In this document: piece after piece, positions 45,907-57,653 of the stretch
Position numbering within the stretch: position 1 is the stretch's first letter
Layout: every line of letters starts with the position of its first letter
Source: Brachionus plicatilis
Lineage: Eukaryota; Rotifera; Eurotatoria; Ploima; Brachionidae
Direction: 5' to 3'
Assembly (NCBI GenBank): GCA_010279815.1
Contig: QEOQ01000688.1
Location: forward strand, 680,546-744,545
Length of the DNA: 64,000 nucleotides
Translations under genes and position numbers: made by a program
The notes under the pieces: generated by a model
What the model was told of the DNA's origin: nothing
Seen by the model: the letters and a program-made list of their open reading frames with translations, nothing else
The model's database searches: none

Positions 45907-46400
45907 TGGTCCCCGAGATCGTTTGTTGTTGTTGTTGCAGGCAATGGGCACATTTTGGTTTTGGCGTTTCGGTCGAGTCATTGTACATTTGAATGAGATT
46001 TGCCAAAGGTTTGCTTTTTTTATTTTCAGTTGAGAATTATTTAAATGTTTAAATGTAAATTGGATCGGATGGGACACCAAGTTTAAAATTTGTGAATTCA
46101 CAGGCTGTTTAGCAAAAAATGTCAATGTCCATAATTTTTTGTTGTTGTTGCCAAACTGAGAAAAGCTTTATTGTGTTGTTTTCTGTTTCTATTACTATTA
46201 TTATTATTATTGATGATTTTATTTTTTTTTTTTGTTTTTTTTTTGTTTCTTTCATTTTTTTTTTCTAGAGAAATTTTATGGTTTGATCTCTATTGTTTGT
46301 GTGGAGATAGCATTTTTTTTTTCAAATTTTGTCTTTGGAGTAAATTTTTTCACAATCAAGAAAATGCAAATAAAATTATTTTGAATTTTTTTTGTTTCGT
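45907..46400 (+). other. 3' UTR of the RhoGAP gene
   Basis: AT-rich, non-coding, with (TTG)n at 45921-45939 and 46140-46149 and an ATT/T-rich stretch at 46190-46270. It is followed by a poly(A) signal and then a MULE insertion. The exact cleavage site is not visible. Confidence 0.6.
46369..46374 (+). promoter_or_regulatory. poly(A) signal AATAAA
   Basis: Canonical AATAAA 463 bp after the stop codon, followed by a T/G-rich stretch (46385-46410) of the kind that binds cleavage-stimulation factor. The MULE begins 52 bp downstream. Confidence 0.6.
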
Positions 46401-46444
46401 CTTTTTTTCACTCGGATATTTTAAAGGGAATATTGGGTCAGCAC

Positions 46445-47390
46445 CAGGGATGTGCATTAAGTATTAAGTACTTAAGTAAGATCGAATTTACTTAAGTATT
46501 TAAAAATACTTAACTTTTTGATTAACATTCATGATTTCAGATTTTTTTTTATTTCATTTGTTTATGATTGCAATTAAAAAAATTTTATTTCACACACCAA
46601 TTAAACATAATTTTTTATGCAGTATTATTTATTTGTTAAATAGAGAACAATAAAGCTTGAAGAAGACTCTCCTTCGTTTAACTTGTTGTATTAAATCAAA
46701 AACACAGTGCTTTGAAATTTAACCGCTATAAAAAAAATTCTCTCAGCGCTTTTTTTTTTACAAACAAAAAGTCCGCTATTGAAAGACCATGGGAAAATTT
46801 TACAGCTACTTGTAAACACTGTGAAAAAACGGTTAGAGGCTCAATTAAAGTAACAACTAATTTCACAAACCATATCAAAGACAAATGCAAAACCGCAAAG
46901 AAATCTACACCATTGTATAAGCAACCAACTTTGAGTGATTGCCTCAAAGTTGAACCCCAAAAATGGAGCAAAACTAGCAAGGCTCAAAAAGAATGCGAAG
47001 ATTTAATGGTTTCAACATTTGCCTTATGTTTGCTTCCTCTTAGCATACTTGATATGGGTCCGTTCAAGGATCTAATTCATAAAATAAACCCACAATTTAA
47101 TCATGTTTCAAGAACAGTTGCTACTCGTCGTTTACTTCCTAATTTAGTCAAAGTAACTAAAGAAAAATTGTTAGATTTATTAAAAAACTGTGACTCAGCT
47201 TGTTTATTACTTGACCTATGGACTGATATTTTATTGAAAAAAATTTAAGTACTTAAGTATCCTGATAAATACTTAAGTATTTACTTAAAAAAAATTGAAA
47301 AATGGACTTAAGTTTAAGTATTTACTTAAAAATATGGTCCATTTACTTAAGTATTGAAAATACGATTTAAGTACTTAATGCACATCCCTG
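46445..47390 (+). mobile_element. hAT element, deletion derivative, inside the left TIR of MULE 2
   Basis: 946 bp with inverted ends CAGGGATGTGCATTAAGTA and a perfect 8-bp TSD GTCAGCAC (46437-46444 and 47391-47398). The subterminal regions are packed with TACTTAAGTA-type motifs in both orientations (46458-46512 and 47246-47375), as expected of hAT transposase-binding repeats. The coding part is truncated after the N-terminal third. Confidence 0.95.
46712..47248 (+). pseudogene. N-terminal part of hAT transposase (BED finger)
   Basis: The open frame has a BED-type finger, W27, then C34-x2-C37 and H54-x4-C59, followed by the usual hAT region (LCLLPLSILDMGPFKDLIHK, then SRTVATRRLLPNL). It breaks off after LLLDLWTD, where the DDE catalytic core should follow. 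The next 140 bp are subterminal repeats, so the core was lost by internal deletion. No ATG is available at the start of the frame. Confidence 0.9.
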
Positions 47391-48362
47391 GTCAGCACAC
47401 ACTCAAGTATGACCAACACACATTCAATTCCTGATGAGCACACAACATGAAAAACACGCATCTGATGTGTGTTGTTAAGTTAAAAGAAAAATTTAGATTG
47501 AAAAAACAAAAATTATTATCGAAGACAATTAACTGAACTACACACACAGTGAATGTGGTGATCAAGCAAAAAATAAATTAAGTTTTGATTTAAAATTTTA
47601 TTTTTATCGAAGCAAAAGTATTTTATTGTAAATTTATAGAAAAATTTGAAATGTTTTTATTTATTTAAGGCTTTACTTGCATGTGGGACACGTCCCCTTT
47701 AAGTTTTAAAAAGTCTTATATTTTTTGGGGGTGACAAATTAAATTTTTTTAAGATAAAAAAATAACTAAAAGTGGTGACTAATTTGATTTGTTTTAGCTG
47801 ACTATAAAAAATTAATTATTCTGACAAAAAAACTAAACGACTGACAAATTTATATATTGAGAAGACTTTTTTATAATTTTTCACTGATAAAATAAAACCT
47901 TATTTGTAGACAAAAAAAAACTAATTTTAGTGACGAAAATATTTATTTAAATGACAAAATATAAAAAAAAATAAAAAAATATAAACGATTAATTTTTTTA
48001 AATTTTTTTCCCTGAGTTGTTGATTTCTTTGGTCTTCCTCGTTTTCTTGGTAAATCCACTGTAGCTTGTACTGTAGCTTCAGCAACATATTCTTTCTCAA
48101 TGACTGAATCGCTAGGAGGCTCTTGTTCGACTATTGCTTGCTCGGGATTGGATTCATTTTCTGAACTGCTCAAATCACAATCATTTGGATAAAACAAAGC
48201 TGCTTTTTGTTTTTTTGGTCTGCCTCTTTTGCGTTTCTGACCGATTGAAATTGTTTTAGCTTCTTCTGGGATAATGCAAAGCTTGTAACCTTTTAATCTT
48301 TAAAAAAATTATTAAATAAAAGATGAAAATATTAAGATATATAGAAGGAATAGCCAATAGAA

Positions 48363-48598
48363 GAATTTTTGATATTATTTTCTGAAAATGAATTTAAGCA
48401 AGGAAAAGAATAGTCTAAGATTGATTCGACTAAAGATTTATATAAATTTCCTAGTGTGTTTTGATTGAGACCCCACTTTTTGTTTGACAATATCTTAATA
48501 ATATTTAGTCTTATATTGCAGCGTTCTTTAATTTCGTCTCCCAGTATATTAAAGTTTAACTTAGAATCAAATTTAATACCAAGAAACTTGATTTTTTG
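48363..48598 (-). mobile_element. LINE fragment, second copy of the RT C-terminal region
   Basis: 236 bp nearly identical to 42332-42565 of the LINE in intron 10 (for example GATATTATTTTCTGAAAAT, AATAATATTTAGTCTT, GAATCAAATTTAATACC). It lies in the intron between the SWIM and AT-hook exons of the MULE 2 transposase. It is truncated at both ends. Confidence 0.93.
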
Positions 48599-48878
48599 GT
48601 ATTATATTTTTTGTCAGTAAATTTAGTCTTTTTTGTCAGTAAAATAGGAATTTTTTTGTCAGTTTATTAAAAACAAACTTACCTTTTTTCATTTTTAATG
48701 CCAATATATGTGAACAAATCTTCCATTTTAAATAATATTTACAGGAATAAGATTGGTTATTCATGTTTACAAAATATTTTTGATTATAATTATACAATTT
48801 AGGCTCAACTCTTTTAAATTCATTAATTTTTAAAAAATATTTTTTTGACAGTTTTTACATAGCTGTAGTAGGTTTTGT

Positions 48879-49238
48879 GAATTTCAAATACAAATTGAAC
48901 AAAAACTCTTCATTTTTTGATTTATCAAAATTAAATTAAATGAAAAATACTATAAATAATACTGTAATAAAGTGCAACATACTTAGTTGCACCTTTTTTA
49001 CCTAAAATGAAATTTTTATTTTCTTTTTTTTTTGTAAAATCAAATCAATAATCTTAATAAATCATATTGATTCTTTATTTTTTTGTCATTTTTTACATAA
49101 GAAAAATTATTTTAGGTAAAAAAGGTGCAACAAAGTATGTTGCACTATGTTGCAGAATTTTTTATAATATTTTTTATTAACTTTAATTTTAATTTATTAA
49201 AAAATGAAGAATTTTTGTTCAATTTGTATTTGAAATTC
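48879..49238. mobile_element. foldback element, 360 bp, inside MULE 2 transposase
   Basis: Arms GAATTTCAAATACAAATTGA (48879) and its complement ending at 49238, plus inner arms GTGCAACATAC/GTATGTTGCAC and AGGTGCAAC/GTTGCACCT. So it is palindromic nearly throughout. It splits the transposase reading frame. No clear TSD. Confidence 0.75.
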
Positions 49239-49484
49239 ATAATACCGCTTTAGTAACATTTGGCACATAACTAAATTCGTCAAGATTAATTGAATAGTAT
49301 TTGGTCAGATCTCGGAAACGATCTAAAAATTTAAATATGCTAAACTTTCTTCTATTTGTAAAATCGCGTTTTATTGACTGATTAAATGACTCAATAATAA
49401 TTAATACTTTTTCTTTTTCTGAGAATTCTATTGATTTTTAAATTTTTTTAAAACACAATTGATATTATTTTTATAAATATTAAA

Positions 49485-49991
49485 AAGGGGAACGGACATA
49501 ATCTCGAAGAAAAAAAATCTCGAAAAGTGAAAATCTCGAAAGGTGAAAATCTCGAAAAGTTAATTAGTCGTTAATCTCGAATAAAAAAATCTCGAATAAA
49601 AAAATCTCGAATGAAAAAATCTCGAAAAAAAAAAAACTTATCAATTAATTTTTAATGCTTCACACATCCCATCAATGAATAAATCAATCCGATCTTTTTG
49701 ATAATTAGTGACTAGTTGTTTGATACATCTATCCTTTTTTTTAGTAAAGTAAAGTAAGTGTTTTTAAAAACAAATATTACAACTTTATTAGAGATTAATA
49801 GACAATATTTCAAATTATTATTTTCGAGATTTTTCAAATTATAATTTTCGAGATTTAACTTGTCGAGATTTTTGACTTTCGAGATTTTTTTTTCGATGTT
49901 TTTTTATTTTTATGACATTCGCGATTTTCACTTTTCGAGATTTTCACCTTTCGAGATTTTTTTTTTTCGATATTATGTCACACGTCCATTA
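49485..49991. mobile_element. MITE built of AATCTCGAAAA repeats, inside MULE 2
   Basis: Left end GGACATAATCTCGAAG, right end (complement) GGACGTGTGACATAATATCG. Ten left-hand TCTCGAA units face similar units in the opposite orientation on the right. A probable 8-bp TSD ATTAAAAA flanks it (49477-49484 and 49991-49998). No coding capacity. The superfamily is uncertain. Confidence 0.72.
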
Positions 49992-50783
49992 AAAACACAC
50001 ACCTAGCGTGTGTTGTTCATTTAATTGTCTTGGATAATAATTTTTGTTTTTTCAATCTAAATTTTTCTTTTAACTTAACAACACACATCAGATGTGAGTT
50101 TTTCATGTTGTGTGCTCATCATACTTGAGTGTGTGGTGGTAAGGGACACCCTATTTTAAAGGGCATGAATTAACTCATTGTCTAAATGAATTAAAATTAT
50201 ATATGTCGTATTAAACAAGAAAAATGAATTATTTAGCTTAAATAACGAGCGTTTAGCAAAAACGTTAATCATTTTTTTGATTTTAGTAGAATGATTACTT
50301 CTACTGATTTTAGTAGAATAAAGTTTATTTAAGTAAAATCAATTTATTATGTAAAATTTAAGTCAATAAAAACATTTGATTAAAGACGAATTAAATTTTG
50401 TTTGTACATTTGTTACTCATATTTTTATGACATCGTCAGTTACAATAGACGCTATTTTATAATAAAATAGCATAATATTTTATAATATAATAAAATCAAA
50501 GATCTGTTTTAATATCTAAGGATAAAATTTTTGAATTGAAATGATATTTTGAATTGATCATCAACTTCAAGATGCCCTCATAGGCAAGTTGAAAGGGAAA
50601 CATGAAAAAACAAATTACAATTTTACAAAAAAAAATCTGTTTTTCAAATCAAATTAAGTTTCATAAATAAATAATCCAATTAAAATTTTATAAAAATTTT
50701 AAAGTCCAGATTACATAAAAGAGTAAAAGTTAAATAAAAAATTTAATAGCCTAAAAAACATTTATTGATTATTTTGCCCAATA

Positions 50784-50846
50784 TTTTTACCATTTTCGTC
50801 CAGTTTTTCTAGAATGTTATTTTGACAAACTGGACGAAAATGGTAC
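50784..50846. repeat. short inverted repeat
   Basis: TACCATTTTCGTCCAGTTT and its exact complement AAACTGGACGAAAATGGTA are separated by about 20 bp. A strong 19-bp stem immediately before the foldback copy at 50880. Confidence 0.8.
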
Positions 50847-50879
50847 TTAAAATTGTACATATACTTAAGTTTAAGTTTA

Positions 50880-51180
50880 AGTATAAAAAGTAAAAACTTT
50901 ATAATTTTTCTTCTAATTGTTCAAAAATGGTTCTGAAAACAGTACAGTATTGTACAAATTTGTATAAACGAACTCCAACCTCTGCAAAAACTCTGCAATT
51001 TTCTGTAAAATGCGCACCATCAAAAAATATTTGATTAAAATAAACAATAAATTGCAGAGTTTTTGAAGTGCTTAGAATTTGTTTGTTTAAATTTTTTATT
51101 ATATTGTTTTGTTTACAGAACCATTTTTGCACAAATAGAAGAAAATTTATAACGATTTTACTTTTTATACTGTAATTTTT
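50880..51180. repeat. palindromic foldback element, family C, copy 1
   Basis: Shares TAAAAACTTTATAATTTTT, CTCTGCAAAAACTCTGCAAT and ACCATCAAAAAAT with the copy at 63301-63654, and its two halves are inverted copies. More diverged than the other copy. The edges are approximate. Confidence 0.85.
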
Positions 51181-54100
51181 CTACTAAAATTGCTTATAAT
51201 TAAAATATTCAAGAAAATGGCTCAAATTAGTCAGAAATAAAAAAATTTTTAAAAAAGGGCCGACAAGTAATTAAAAAGAAATGTTTTTTTTTTTTAAATA
51301 ATTTAAAACTTATTTTAAAATTTTTATATAACAGTAATTTTTGGATGGTGCATTCGATTTAACGCAAATTCATCAATTAATTATCAAATAATTTAAAAAT
51401 TAAATGCTTATAAAAATTTGAGAACCTAAAATATTGTGATTTTTATCTCTAATTATCCAAGTTAAATCAGTGCTTTTGTACAAGTCCGAGTTTTTTAGAA
51501 TGATCGAGAACAATTTTCAAAGAAAAGAAGCATTTCACATTTCACAATGAATACCTGCAGAAAATATGAGCAATCTTTTGGCCAAAGATGATAACTATTG
51601 AGTACAATTGAAAGAGGTATTAAGCTCATATGGGTCGAGAAGAAAAAACCGCTAAGAACAGATCGGTATAGTGAAAACACATGGATTCATTATGCTCTAA
51701 TACAAGTCAAAAGTACAAGAAGAAATAATCCTTTGTTAATTTTTCTTCAATTATATTTTAATAAACATAAATAGTATTTTTACAATTTATATGGGTAAGA
51801 GGGTTTAAAAAAGACTGCAATTGTTTGGGCCTCTGTGAAATTATTTAATTAAATAAATTTTAACAATGTTTTGAAAGAATTATTATTTAATTAATTAATA
51901 TACTCTGACGAAATTAAAAATTTTATTTTTTCATAAATCCTTTTAGGGAAATCAAGTTATCGGAAAGAAGTTTAATTCGTTAAAATTATTAATTAATATT
52001 AACTTTTCTTTTTTGATTTATGGCTTAAAAAGATAAGAAACACTGAAACTTATAATATTTTTTCATTTTTACAAGAAAATTCTAATCTATTTTGCATTGC
52101 AAGCATTGTTTTAGCTTTGTGGAAAAAAAATTCAAAAATAGTGTAAATTATTTTTTCAGCCTAAAATAAATTTTTCCACGTATCAAAAACATAAAAATAG
52201 AACATCGACAATATTGGATTTTATTGATTAAAAAAAATAAATACAATATTTTATTTTGTATTACTTAAAAAATACAATATTCCTTAAAAAACGAATAATT
52301 TAGTTTAATTTTTTGAGATGTTTTTTTATTTTTATTTAGCTTTGTCAAATGAATCTCGTCAAAAAAAATTAAATAAACTTTATTTTAAATTTTTAATTTT
52401 TGAACAACAAATTCAAACATAAAAAAAATGTCATCCAGATAATCACTGAGTTTTTCTGCCTTCAAATACATAAATAATGAAATCTCAAATTTAAAAAAGC
52501 AACAGAAATTGATTATACTTAGCAAATATTCTCAGTTTCTATTATTTTCAAAATTCGATTGATTATATTTGTTTATATTTTCTTTGTTTTTTAAAATTCT
52601 TTTTTTTTTAATTTTTGATAAATCTATTAAATTTGAAAGTCAAATACAAATTTTTGTAAGATGAAAATTTTTTGATAATATTTAATAAATTTGACAAAAA
52701 CGCAATTCCACTGATTTTTAGTAAATTTTTCAAAAAATATTAATAAAGATATTTTTAATTTAATAGCATCAGATTAAAAAAAAAATTTAGAAAAAAATAT
52801 TAAAAACATTGAGATTCATTATTTTAAACCTCTCTTATTCTTAATTCTCAAACTAGCTTTTAACTTTTATATATATAATTTTGAAAATTAAAAAAAGTAC
52901 TAACTGAAACAGTTTTCTCATTAAAAAATAAATTTCATGAAACGACGATTCATGAATACAAAACAAATAATAATATTTTTCTATAAATTTAATTTAACAA
53001 AAAATTTCGATAATAATAAAGCAAACATCTGAAGAGTAATTTTGTTTTTTTTATATATTTTTCTGTATTGAATTTAAGAAATCATTTAGGAAAATGCATA
53101 ACTCAAATTTAGCACAACATAATGAAAGGTCTTTATTTTTTTTATGTTGGATTAATAATATTTTATGATTGCTAGTTATTTTTTCATCTCTAATGGCAAA
53201 ATTTTTTATATTACGCCAAAATCTGCTTTTATTTAAGCAAAAAGATTTATCGAGGGTTTTTCGCAAAATTTGGCTCAAAATTTTCAGTAAAATATTTACT
53301 ATAAAATTACAACTATCAAGAGCAATAATCATAAATTATAAAAAATTTTATTGATTTGTTTTGCTAGTAATAAGTCAACTTAGTGTAACCAATCTCATTG
53401 AGGTGTTTTTTGGAAAAATAAAACAAATCGTTTAAATTTTTAAGAGTTTTTATAATTAAAATCAAACTTTTTATTTTTTCTTAAGGCAAAATGAATCGAT
53501 TTGTTAAGTTTTAAAAATAGCACATTTATCGCTGTTTGATAATTTTAGGCAAAAAATACAAAATTTATCAATCAAATTTTTTGAATTTATTTTTTCGATC
53601 AACACATTTAAAAAATATTTAAATAATAAAAATAAGAATTGGTTGAAATAGATTTTATTTCAGTAAATGTGAGAAAAAATTAAATTCAATACCAAAGAAT
53701 TTTTTTCACAAGAGAGTCAAGTTAAATATTTGAGGAAAATAAATTAATCAAAAAATAATATTTGATTTTTTTCTATTTTTTACAATTATGTTATAATTAA
53801 TCGCAGCTTAACGACTCTAGTTCAAGCTGAAATAGGAAAATAATTTTAAAAATTAATTGCTCAGAAATATGCAAAATTTTATTTTTTTAATCAATTTATT
53901 TCAATATTTTTGATATAGTCAATTTATAGAACAAGAGAAGGAAATGAAAGATTTTTTTAGAAAAAACAACTTGCTAAAAATTGAAGCTTTGTTTTTTATA
54001 TTTCATAGCTTGTCTTCATAACTTTTCTCAGCTTGAAAAAGCTTTTTCTCAAAATCAATTCAATATTAATCAATCATTATGATAATAGAATTTTTTTAGA

Positions 54101-56699
54101 CGAATTTTCAAATGAAGGAAAAAATTTTAACAAGTCAAATATGCTCCAATATTCAAAAATGCGTAGCGCGCTTCTCTAATGTTGACTTAATGCACTTAAA
54201 GCTTTAATTTTACTTTATTCATAACCAACTAGGGAATTCGCTCTTTTAGATTTTGTATAGAAAAATATCTCTTAGTTTAAACCAAAGCCAACATCAGATT
54301 TTTCGCTTTATTTTTGTTAATAAAATAAAAACCAAGTTTTCATAAATCCATTGGGAAACTACTCTTCTTGAAATAATAAAGTTGTTTATAGTTTAAAAAG
54401 TTAAGATTTAGAATTCTTTATTTAAAATTAACTAGAAGCTGATCAAATACAAATTTAATATTTTTTTCTTGATTTTTTAGTTGATTTTTGTTTGGAGTTT
54501 TAAAAAAGTTAGTAAAAAAGATTCAATAAAAAGACTGATTTTAAAAAAAAAATTTTAAAATCAATTTTATATTATTATTAATTGCTGCCTAGAAGAAGTA
54601 AAATTATCAAAAATTAAATTCAATTTCATCAAGTTTGAGCTTGTTAAATTTTCTTTTTCTATAGATGAAATTAAAGATTTTCAACTGAATATTTCTAAGC
54701 TCGTTTAAAAAAATTAACTATTGATGTTAATTTTAATTAAAATCAGAAGACTAAATTGATGAGCGAATTATGGCGCTGCAATTATTTGAGTCTTAATTAA
54801 AAAAAAAAAGGATTTTGTTCAAGTGCTCTTTAAATGTAAAAAGTGCTGAGAAAAATTTGGAAAATAGAAATTTTAATGATCAATTGTAAAAGTTTTATTT
54901 TTAGATTACAAAATTATATGAATTTTAGCCTTTTTTAAATGCACGAACAGAAGCTTAATATTAAAATAAGTAAAAATTTAGCTATTTCCTGTTTTTAAGC
55001 CTAAATATAATTAATTGAATTCATTCAAACAATTTCTGTATTCACTGACGGAATTCCATAATATTTGAATTCGAAAGGCTCATCTATCTTTTTAAAATAA
55101 ATAGTAAATTTGGCCTTAGACTAGAATTAAATAGATATAGCTAACTATTTAAGCTTTGAGTTAAGAAGGATTTATTTTAATAATAAATTGAAGAGAGTAA
55201 ATAAAAATGATGTAAACGCGAAAGCATTTTTTTTAATTAAAGTAGAATTAATTTGGCCAAGAATTTGGATAAAAATGTTTTTTAAATTATGGATGCTAAT
55301 TGATTTATTAATAAAACTCAAAAAGAAGGTTCCTGAGGCAATTTATGTATTTATTAGCTAAATTAAAAGAAAACTTAATTTTTTCTAGTATTAAAAGTTA
55401 TTGAGAACTAATGATTGAGAAATTGTAACTAATTTTTTACTTCTTTTTTAAAATTAAGTCTAATATGTGGAAAAATTTTAAATAATCTTAGATTTAATTT
55501 TTAGGTTTTTTCAATATAAATAGTTTTAAATGAAATGATTAGACTTTAAATTTATCCATTTTTTGCGTGACAAAAATAGTAACGTGTCAATTAAAAAATT
55601 TTTTAAAATTAAATATAAGAAAATTTAATGCACATGATTTACGTAATAATATATCCGAAAAGATTGATTATTTCAAAGTAAATTTTACAATGAGGATAAA
55701 TAGGAAAATTTGATACCATCGAAATGATGGAAGTTATAAAGATCTATTAAGGTATGTTCTATCATAATAGATAAAATTCTGGATTATAATAATCTTTTTT
55801 TATTCTAATAATGCGATTAATCGTTTTAAATTAATTCTTATAATTTCAATAATATCAAAGTTAGCACCCAATTGTCTTACTCTGATTACAAAAATTTGAA
55901 ATCGTTGGCATTGAAAATTTCCGAAGAAAAAATTTAATAAATATATAAATCTTAGATGAATCAGAAAATACATGCATTTTACTATTTATATCAATTTTTG
56001 GCATAAACTGCAAAAAATTCTTAAATTGAGTTGGAATTTTAGTATTTTATTTTATATTTTAATTATTTTTAATTTTATAAAATTTTAAAATAAAAAAAAT
56101 AAATTATTTAATTCAAATTTGAGTTTATTTATGCAATGAAGAGAAAATAAATTTCTATTCTTTTAAATAATTTGAAAAAAACAGTTTAATTTCTAATTAA
56201 CTGATGTAGTTTATTCTGTGTCAATTTACAATTATAATACAGCTTTAGATTAGTAATGATTTCTAAAATATTTTCTAGAAATAAAGTTTAAGGGTCATTA
56301 TTAATTTGTATCGTAAACTATATAAAGAGGCTCTTTAAAGTTTATTTTTCTGACTTTAATAAAATATAATTTTAACCCTATTGTTTATATGTTTCATTAT
56401 AATTAATTTAATCCCTTGTTAAACAATGAAACAATTTAATCAATTGATAAAATAGAAATTAGAGATTCACAAAAACTGATAAAATTTTTTATAAACCTTT
56501 ATAGTTGATTATTCCCATTAGAAAATTTCAAATCAAGATTATCACGTAATGAAATATTAATCCAGGAGCGCAGAGAAATCACACACATTTTAGTGGCATT
56601 CTTTAATAAACTGACATCGAAACATGGTATAAAATTTAAAGAATTTGTGACCAAAATTGTCTCAAAATAACTGCCCTTGGTTAATTAATAATTCAAATT

Positions 56700-57030
56700 C
56701 AGAGTTGTTTAAAAGTCACAAGTCTCAAGTCAAGTCCAAGTCCAGAATTTTATTTTATTTTTTTTCAAGTCCAACCAAAGACTTCATTTTTTTATTTTTA
56801 ATTATCATTCAAATGTCCAAGTCCAGGCTTTAAAATTTTGAATACTGAAGAAGAAATTTATGCTAAAATTGCAATAAAATTCTGATACATGGCAAATCTA
56901 TTGCATTAGACAACCCAAGAGTAAAGTTTTTATTTTTTTTAATTATAAATTTTTTGATATGAAGCCTGATCTAGAAAATTTTTAAAAAAAATATTGACTT
57001 TGACTTTGAAAAAACTTTTAAACAACTCTG
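56700..57030. mobile_element. hAT-type MITE, family A, copy 3
   Basis: 331 bp with 17-bp terminal inverted repeats CAGAGTTGTTTAAAAGT and an 8-bp TSD with one mismatch (TTCAAATT at 56692-56699, TTTAAATT at 57031-57038). The interior matches the 8383 copy closely (AATACTGAAGAAGAAATTT, GCAAATCTATTG). No coding capacity. Confidence 0.93.
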
Positions 57031-57653
57031 TTTAAATTAATTAATTTCTTTACTATTATAAAAAGTTCAATAATTTAATTGGAAATAAAAAAGCTAATTT
57101 TGGCTAATTTTTTATATTTTTTAATTTAATTTGACCTTTTGAAAATAAACTAAAAAATATATGTTTCTGATGGCATCGTTTGACTCGATTTAAACGATTA
57201 CTATTATTGTGAATAGAATATATTATAATGAAATTTTAATAAATAAAAAATGGTTCAAATAAAAATTGATAAAGCATGAGGTAACTTCAGGTAGATCATT
57301 TAAAGGCTCAATGGTATATTATTATTATCCATGCCTGAATCTTCACAAACTCGAAAAACTTTCTTTTAAAAATATATTTCAAATTACCAAAAATTTAAAA
57401 AATTTAAAATTAATTTTTTCAATCCAAGTAATTTAAGTCATTTTTGTAAGTAATTAATAAAAAATTAATTCTTTAATCTTATTCTTTTTATCTATAATTT
57501 TTTATTTTAAGTTCTTGGTTAAAAGAAAATATAAAATCGAATCAAAACAAACTTAGATTTCATACCAATTTATATGGTTAAAAAAATTTGATTAATAGTG
57601 AAATTTTAGTAATAATTTTAAAATTGCTCAATTTCATCATGGCCTTAAATTAC

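Larger units (their letters stand above)
47943..49450 (-). pseudogene. MULE transposase remnant (SWIM-like finger and AT-hooks), interrupted
   Basis: Read on the minus strand: 49445-49247 gives IIIESFNQSIKRDFTNRRKF and YYSINLDEFSYVPNVTKAV; after a foldback insertion (48879-49238) it resumes at about 48878 with KKYFLKINEFKRVEPKLYN and a SWIM-like finger SCKYYLKWKICSHILAL. A GTAAGT donor (48664-48669) and an AG acceptor at 48290 then splice in phase to GYKLCIIPEEAKT and two AT-hooks (KRKRGRPKK, RKRGRPKK), stop at 47943. SWIM fingers follow the DDE core in MULE transposases. The first Cys of the C-x-C pair is Ser here, and the DDE core and N-terminus are gone. Confidence 0.78.
46426..50151 (-). 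mobile_element. Mutator-like element (MULE 2) with long terminal inverted repeats and several nested insertions
   Basis: 3726 bp with a perfect 9-bp TSD TATTTTAAA (46417-46425 and 50152-50160). Both ends begin GGG and the terminal inverted repeats extend about 130 bp: 47399-47540 and, inverted, 49995-50142, sharing ACACACTCAAGTATGA, GAGCACACAACATGAAAAAC and AAATTTAGATTGAAAAAACA. Long TIRs, 9-bp TSD and a SWIM/AT-hook transposase remnant are diagnostic of MULEs. It is hit by an hAT (46445-47390), a LINE scrap, a foldback and a MITE. Confidence 0.88.
50161..56690. other. AT-rich region without recognised genes
   Basis: Holds a short inverted repeat (50784-50846), a foldback-family copy (50880-51180), and possible traces of family B ends near 50555-50590. 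From about 51200 to 56690 no protein, RNA gene or clear transposon is recognised. Open frames there are short and low-complexity. Confidence 0.6.

Noticed and set aside
45309..46125. Extra frames inside and opposite exon 11
   Set aside because: Out of phase with exon 10 and without domains. The frame 44790-45906 fits the splice phase.
53051..53354. Opposed frames of 93 and 61 codons
   Set aside because: AT-rich low-complexity translation on both strands, no known domain and no signals around them.
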